This document shows positions 4,284 to 7,006 of a DNA stretch of 7,006 bases, in pieces. The translations under genes and the position numbers were made by a program. This stretch comes from an uncultured Flavobacteriaceae bacterium. GTDB lineage: Bacteria > Bacteroidota > Bacteroidia > Flavobacteriales > Flavobacteriaceae. Within the stretch, counting starts at the first letter, position 1, and each line of letters starts with the position of its first letter. The stretch is from contig CALZKX010000099.1 in the NCBI GenBank assembly GCA_945788155.1, forward strand, positions 1-7,006. Reading direction: 5' to 3'. The notes under the pieces are model-generated. The model had not been told where the DNA came from. It worked only from the letters and a program-made list of their open reading frames with translations, and did no database searches.

Positions 4284-6806
4284 TTAGTTCCCAAGAGGTT
4301 TTTCTCTATTCATTTCAACCATATCTACATCTTTTATTTCGGCACTTAATAAGTGTTTGCTAAAATAATCTACTTTTTGCCAAAAGAAATACTCGGTCAT
4401 ATTTCCATAACCATGTCGTTGGGTTGGGAATAAGAAAAAGGCGAATCGCTTGTTGGCTTTTATCAAAGCATTTGCCATTCTAATAGTTCCAGCCGGATGT
4501 ACATTATTATCAATATCACCAGTGGTTAACATTAAATGTCCTTTTAAATTAGCTGCTAACGATTGGTTTTTATCAATCATATATTTATAGTTCATCTTCC
4601 CATCGGCATCTTCTTCTTCTTTAATGCCATGATGCGTTTCGCTCCACCAACTATTATACACTGTATTATCGTGATTTCCTGATGATGATACTGCTACTTT
4701 AAAGAAATCTGGATATACCAACATGGCGGCAGTACTCATAAAACCACCTCCAGAATGACCAAAAATACCTACTTTTTCAATATCTATAAACGAATGTTTA
4801 TCCGCTAACTGTTCAGCTACATATTTTTTGTCGGCCAAACCATAATCCCTTAAATTATTATAGCCGTAGGTATGGTACCATTTTGAACGTGCTGGATGGC
4901 CACCTCTGTTCCCGAGGGTCACAACAATAAACCCAACTTGTGCCAAACGATCGGTTCTATTCATTCTTGGAGAGAATGATTTATTCACTGCTTCGGTTTG
5001 TGGACCTGGATACACATATTCAATTAATGGATATTTTTTGTTTTCATCAAAATCAAAAGGTTTATATATTACACCATAAATGTCTGTGATGCCATCATCT
5101 GCTTTAGCTTTGAAAGGTTCTGGAAATTGATATCCAGTTGCCATTAATTGTGATAGATCGGCTTCTTCTAATTTCATAACTAAAGAACCATTGCTATTTC
5201 TTAACTCCGATTTTGGTATTGTGTTTACTCTTGAATAGTTGCTTACAAAAAATTTATTTGAGTCTGAGATATCTATACTACTATTAAAATCTCCTGGGTT
5301 AAGATTTTTAAGACCAGAGCCGTTTAAATTGATTTTGTATAAATGAGCATAATAAGGGTCTTCATTTTTATCTACACCGTTTGCTGTGAAATATACGACA
5401 CGCTCATTCTCATCAATTCCTTGAAAGGTGTCCACATGAAATTCGCCATTGGTTACTTGTCGTTTTAAATTACCATTGGCATCATATAAATAATAATGTC
5501 CCCAACCATCTCTTTCAGACCAAAATAAAATCTCAGATTCGTTATTAAATAATTGAATACTTTTACCTCTACTTTCTATATAAGTATTAAAGTGTTCTTC
5601 AATTAACTTAGTTGCTTCTCCAGTATTTATATCGGCTACATGTACGTCAAATCGTTTACGATCTCTACTAGTGGTGTTAAAGTATATTTTTCCTTTTTTG
5701 GAAAGCAATAAAGCTGGCTTGTGTTTACTGTCATCATTTTTCTTGTATCTATGCGAATACAATCCAACACTTTGCTGTACAGCTGTGTCTAATTTAACGG
5801 CTACCATTTCTTTGGTCGGAATATCGAAAATGTGCATGTAGGGCTTATAGAATTCTTGCTCTCCAGCCATGTGGTACTTGTAAGTTTCTAGAGTAGGACG
5901 ATCTTTAGTTGCCGAATTTATTACCCACAAATCTTTAATATGTCTAGAATCGGTACGTTGAAGCACAAATTTTTTAGAATCGTGAGACCACAATCCAAAA
6001 ATCCTTTTTCTATCATCTTTGGCCTTTTCTTTTTCAACGTTGGTTTGCCCTCTTCCGCTACTACCATAGCCAAAGTTTTCCTCACCATCTTTAGTCCATT
6101 GGTGCTCTACGATAGTCGAATCTTTTTCATCTTCAACTGCTTTCAGGAAGTTTTCTTTATCCATCCAATATAAATTGTGCTTTTTTGAGAACAACACAAT
6201 AGAACTATCTGGAGCTACATTTGCCCATCTAATTCGTTTTTCATCATCTTTGGAGTTGTCAATTACGGTCAACCCATTGCTGCCTAAACGGTATTCTAGG
6301 AAATACACTTTCTTTTCCATTTTAGGCTTTTTCTTTTTAGCCTTTTCTGCTTTTGTTGAGTCTTGTTCGGTTTCTTTCTTTTTATCTTTTTCGTCTTCCT
6401 TTGCTTCAATTTCTTCGGTAGAGGTCACTCTAAAACGAATGGCTGTTTCGTTTTTTACGAATTCAAAATTAAATTTTGGTAAGTGTTGTGCGTCGTAAGG
6501 GTCTTTAGTGATTTCGGTTAGCCATTTTGCCATTTTAGCATTGTCGAACAGTGCAGTTCTGGTGCGCTTGTCAGGGTCAACAATGTAATAGTTTGAGCCT
6601 TTGGTTGTTTTGTATTGATACCAAAAACGATTGCCTGTTTTTAACCAATTTGGACGAACTGTGGTAGAGTGAACCAATTTCCCAAGATTGGTTGGTGAGT
6701 ATTTTGCGGCTAATCTATAATTTGGTATTGGTGTTTGCGAATCATCTTGTGCTATAATGATTGTAGTGCTTAAAAGAAGGATAAGCGAAAGGGTTAATTG
6801 TCTCAT
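4284..6806 (-). CDS. Exported S9 family peptidase (DPP IV/prolyl oligopeptidase type)
   Basis: 840 residues from the ATG at 6804-6806. The protein begins with a signal peptide (MRQLTLSLILLLSTTIIIAQ), cleaved near residues 19-20; Gln follows Ala as is common in this phylum. Residues about 100-540 look like the DPP IV beta-propeller domain, including YHMAGEQEFYKP (311-322). The alpha/beta-hydrolase domain occupies about 560-820. Visible catalytic features are oxyanion Tyr599 in VYPGP, nucleophile Ser685 in GHSGGGF, Asp766 in GDIDNNVHP and His798 in RHGYG. Family members cut small peptides, often releasing dipeptides after Pro or Ala; exact specificity is not readable here. No sorting domain follows the catalytic domain, so periplasmic location is inferred. 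A Lys/Glu-rich insert lies at 131-167. The frame extends 25 codons upstream, but that segment spoils the signal peptide and overlaps the likely promoter. The 3' end meets hppA across the nested repeat. Confidence 0.93.
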   Translation of the reverse strand: MRQLTLSLILLLSTTIIIAQDDSQTPIPNYRLAAKYSPTNLGKLVHSTTVRPNWLKTGNRFWYQYKTTKGSNYYIVDPDKRTRTALFDNAKMAKWLTEITKDPYDAQHLPKFNFEFVKNETAIRFRVTSTEEIEAKEDEKDKKKETEQDSTKAEKAKKKKPKMEKKVYFLEYRLGSNGLTVIDNSKDDEKRIRWANVAPDSSIVLFSKKHNLYWMDKENFLKAVEDEKDSTIVEHQWTKDGEENFGYGSSGRGQTNVEKEKAKDDRKRIFGLWSHDSKKFVLQRTDSRHIKDLWVINSATKDRPTLETYKYHMAGEQEFYKPYMHIFDIPTKEMVAVKLDTAVQQSVGLYSHRYKKNDDSKHKPALLLSKKGKIYFNTTSRDRKRFDVHVADINTGEATKLIEEHFNTYIESRGKSIQLFNNESEILFWSERDGWGHYYLYDANGNLKRQVTNGEFHVDTFQGIDENERVVYFTANGVDKNEDPYYAHLYKINLNGSGLKNLNPGDFNSSIDISDSNKFFVSNYSRVNTIPKSELRNSNGSLVMKLEEADLSQLMATGYQFPEPFKAKADDGITDIYGVIYKPFDFDENKKYPLIEYVYPGPQTEAVNKSFSPRMNRTDRLAQVGFIVVTLGNRGGHPARSKWYHTYGYNNLRDYGLADKKYVAEQLADKHSFIDIEKVGIFGHSGGGFMSTAAMLVYPDFFKVAVSSSGNHDNTVYNSWWSETHHGIKEEEDADGKMNYKYMIDKNQSLAANLKGHLMLTTGDIDNNVHPAGTIRMANALIKANKRFAFFLFPTQRHGYGNMTEYFFWQKVDYFSKHLLSAEIKDVDMVEMNREKPLGN

Positions 6807-6847
6807 GTTTGTTGGTTGAAAATTTATATAAACTTTAGTTTGAGTGA

Positions 6848-6881
6848 CTAAAGTAATAAAACTAACCTTAAAAATGAGCAA
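6848..6881 (-). promoter_or_regulatory. Possible promoter of the S9 peptidase gene
   Basis: On the minus strand TTG (6879-6881) is followed after 23 bases by TACTTTAG (6848-6855), one mismatch from TAnnTTTG and at the long end of the accepted spacing. A start near 6840 gives a leader of about 35 bases before the ATG at 6806. This agrees with the signal-peptide start rather than a start at 6881. No terminator hairpin is seen between the upstream gene's stop and this site, so read-through is also possible. Confidence 0.4.
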
Positions 6882-6889
6882 CTATTTTC

Positions 6890-7006
6890 TTAAAATAAAC
6901 CGTGAATTTCGGCATCAATGGTATTGATAATGCTTCCTAAATCTTCAGGATTATCGACAAAGTCTAAATTATCTACATCAATAATAAGTAAATTACCTTT
7001 GTCGTA
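6890..7006 (-). CDS. Probable deoxynucleoside kinase, C-terminal 38 residues only
   Basis: An open frame enters from the right edge and ends at TAA (6890-6892). The visible residues begin YDKGNLLIIDVDNLDFVDNP and end in DAEIHGLF. A hydrophobic strand with IDVDNLDF followed by an Asn-Pro-Glu-Asp turn and a final helix resembles the C-terminus of bacterial deoxynucleoside kinases (deoxyadenosine/deoxyguanosine kinase type). These enzymes phosphorylate salvaged deoxynucleosides in the cytoplasm. The catalytic P-loop lies outside the window, so the name rests on recalled similarity of a short tail. It lies 83 bases upstream of the S9 peptidase on the same strand. The two might share transcription, but nothing links them functionally. 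Confidence 0.6.
   Translation of the reverse strand, partial: YDKGNLLIIDVDNLDFVDNPEDLGSIINTIDAEIHGLF

Noticed and set aside
6175..6498. Plus-strand open frame of 107 codons inside the S9 peptidase gene
   Set aside because: Its Phe/Ser-rich translation is what the complement of Lys/Glu codons gives. The opposite strand is clearly coding.
6807..6881. 25-codon N-terminal extension of the S9 peptidase
   Set aside because: It would place polar residues before a good signal peptide, and it overlaps the probable promoter box at 6848-6855.

Overview
The window looks like chromosome of a marine-type Flavobacteriaceae member (phylum Bacteroidota). The DNA is AT-rich. Starts are preceded by A-rich leaders with no Shine-Dalgarno sequence. 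Several promoters fit the Bacteroidota pattern of a TTG box and a TAnnTTTG box about 20 bases apart. The protein types (lipoprotein acylase, long membrane pyrophosphatase, secreted S9 peptidase, deoxynucleoside-kinase-like C-terminus) also fit that group.

Layout. Positions 1-852 (minus strand) hold the N-terminal 284 codons of a penicillin-acylase-family lipoprotein that runs off the left edge. A 159-base divergent intergenic region follows. It contains promoters for both directions and a terminator-like hairpin. Next come two plus-strand pyrophosphatase genes: soluble family I ppa (1012-1539), closed by a strong terminator, and the membrane ion-pumping pyrophosphatase hppA (1650-4109), whose weakly supported promoter starts just past that terminator. 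hppA converges on a minus-strand S9/DPP-IV-like exported peptidase (4284-6806). The 174-base gap between them holds a 144-base nested inverted repeat. At the right edge (6890-7006, minus strand) is the last 38 codons of a probable deoxynucleoside kinase, upstream of and co-directional with the peptidase.

How the genes relate. ppa and hppA both hydrolyse the pyrophosphate released by biosynthesis, one as heat in the cytoplasm and the other coupled to ion export, so the pair is functionally coherent. The acylase and the S9 peptidase are both cell-envelope hydrolases. Nothing ties them to the pyrophosphatases beyond position.

I see no phage, CRISPR, tRNA, rRNA or clearly new multigene system. 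The items most worth a second look are the nested palindrome at 4128-4271, the roughly 110-residue C-terminal tail on HppA, and the hairpin lying over the acylase promoter.
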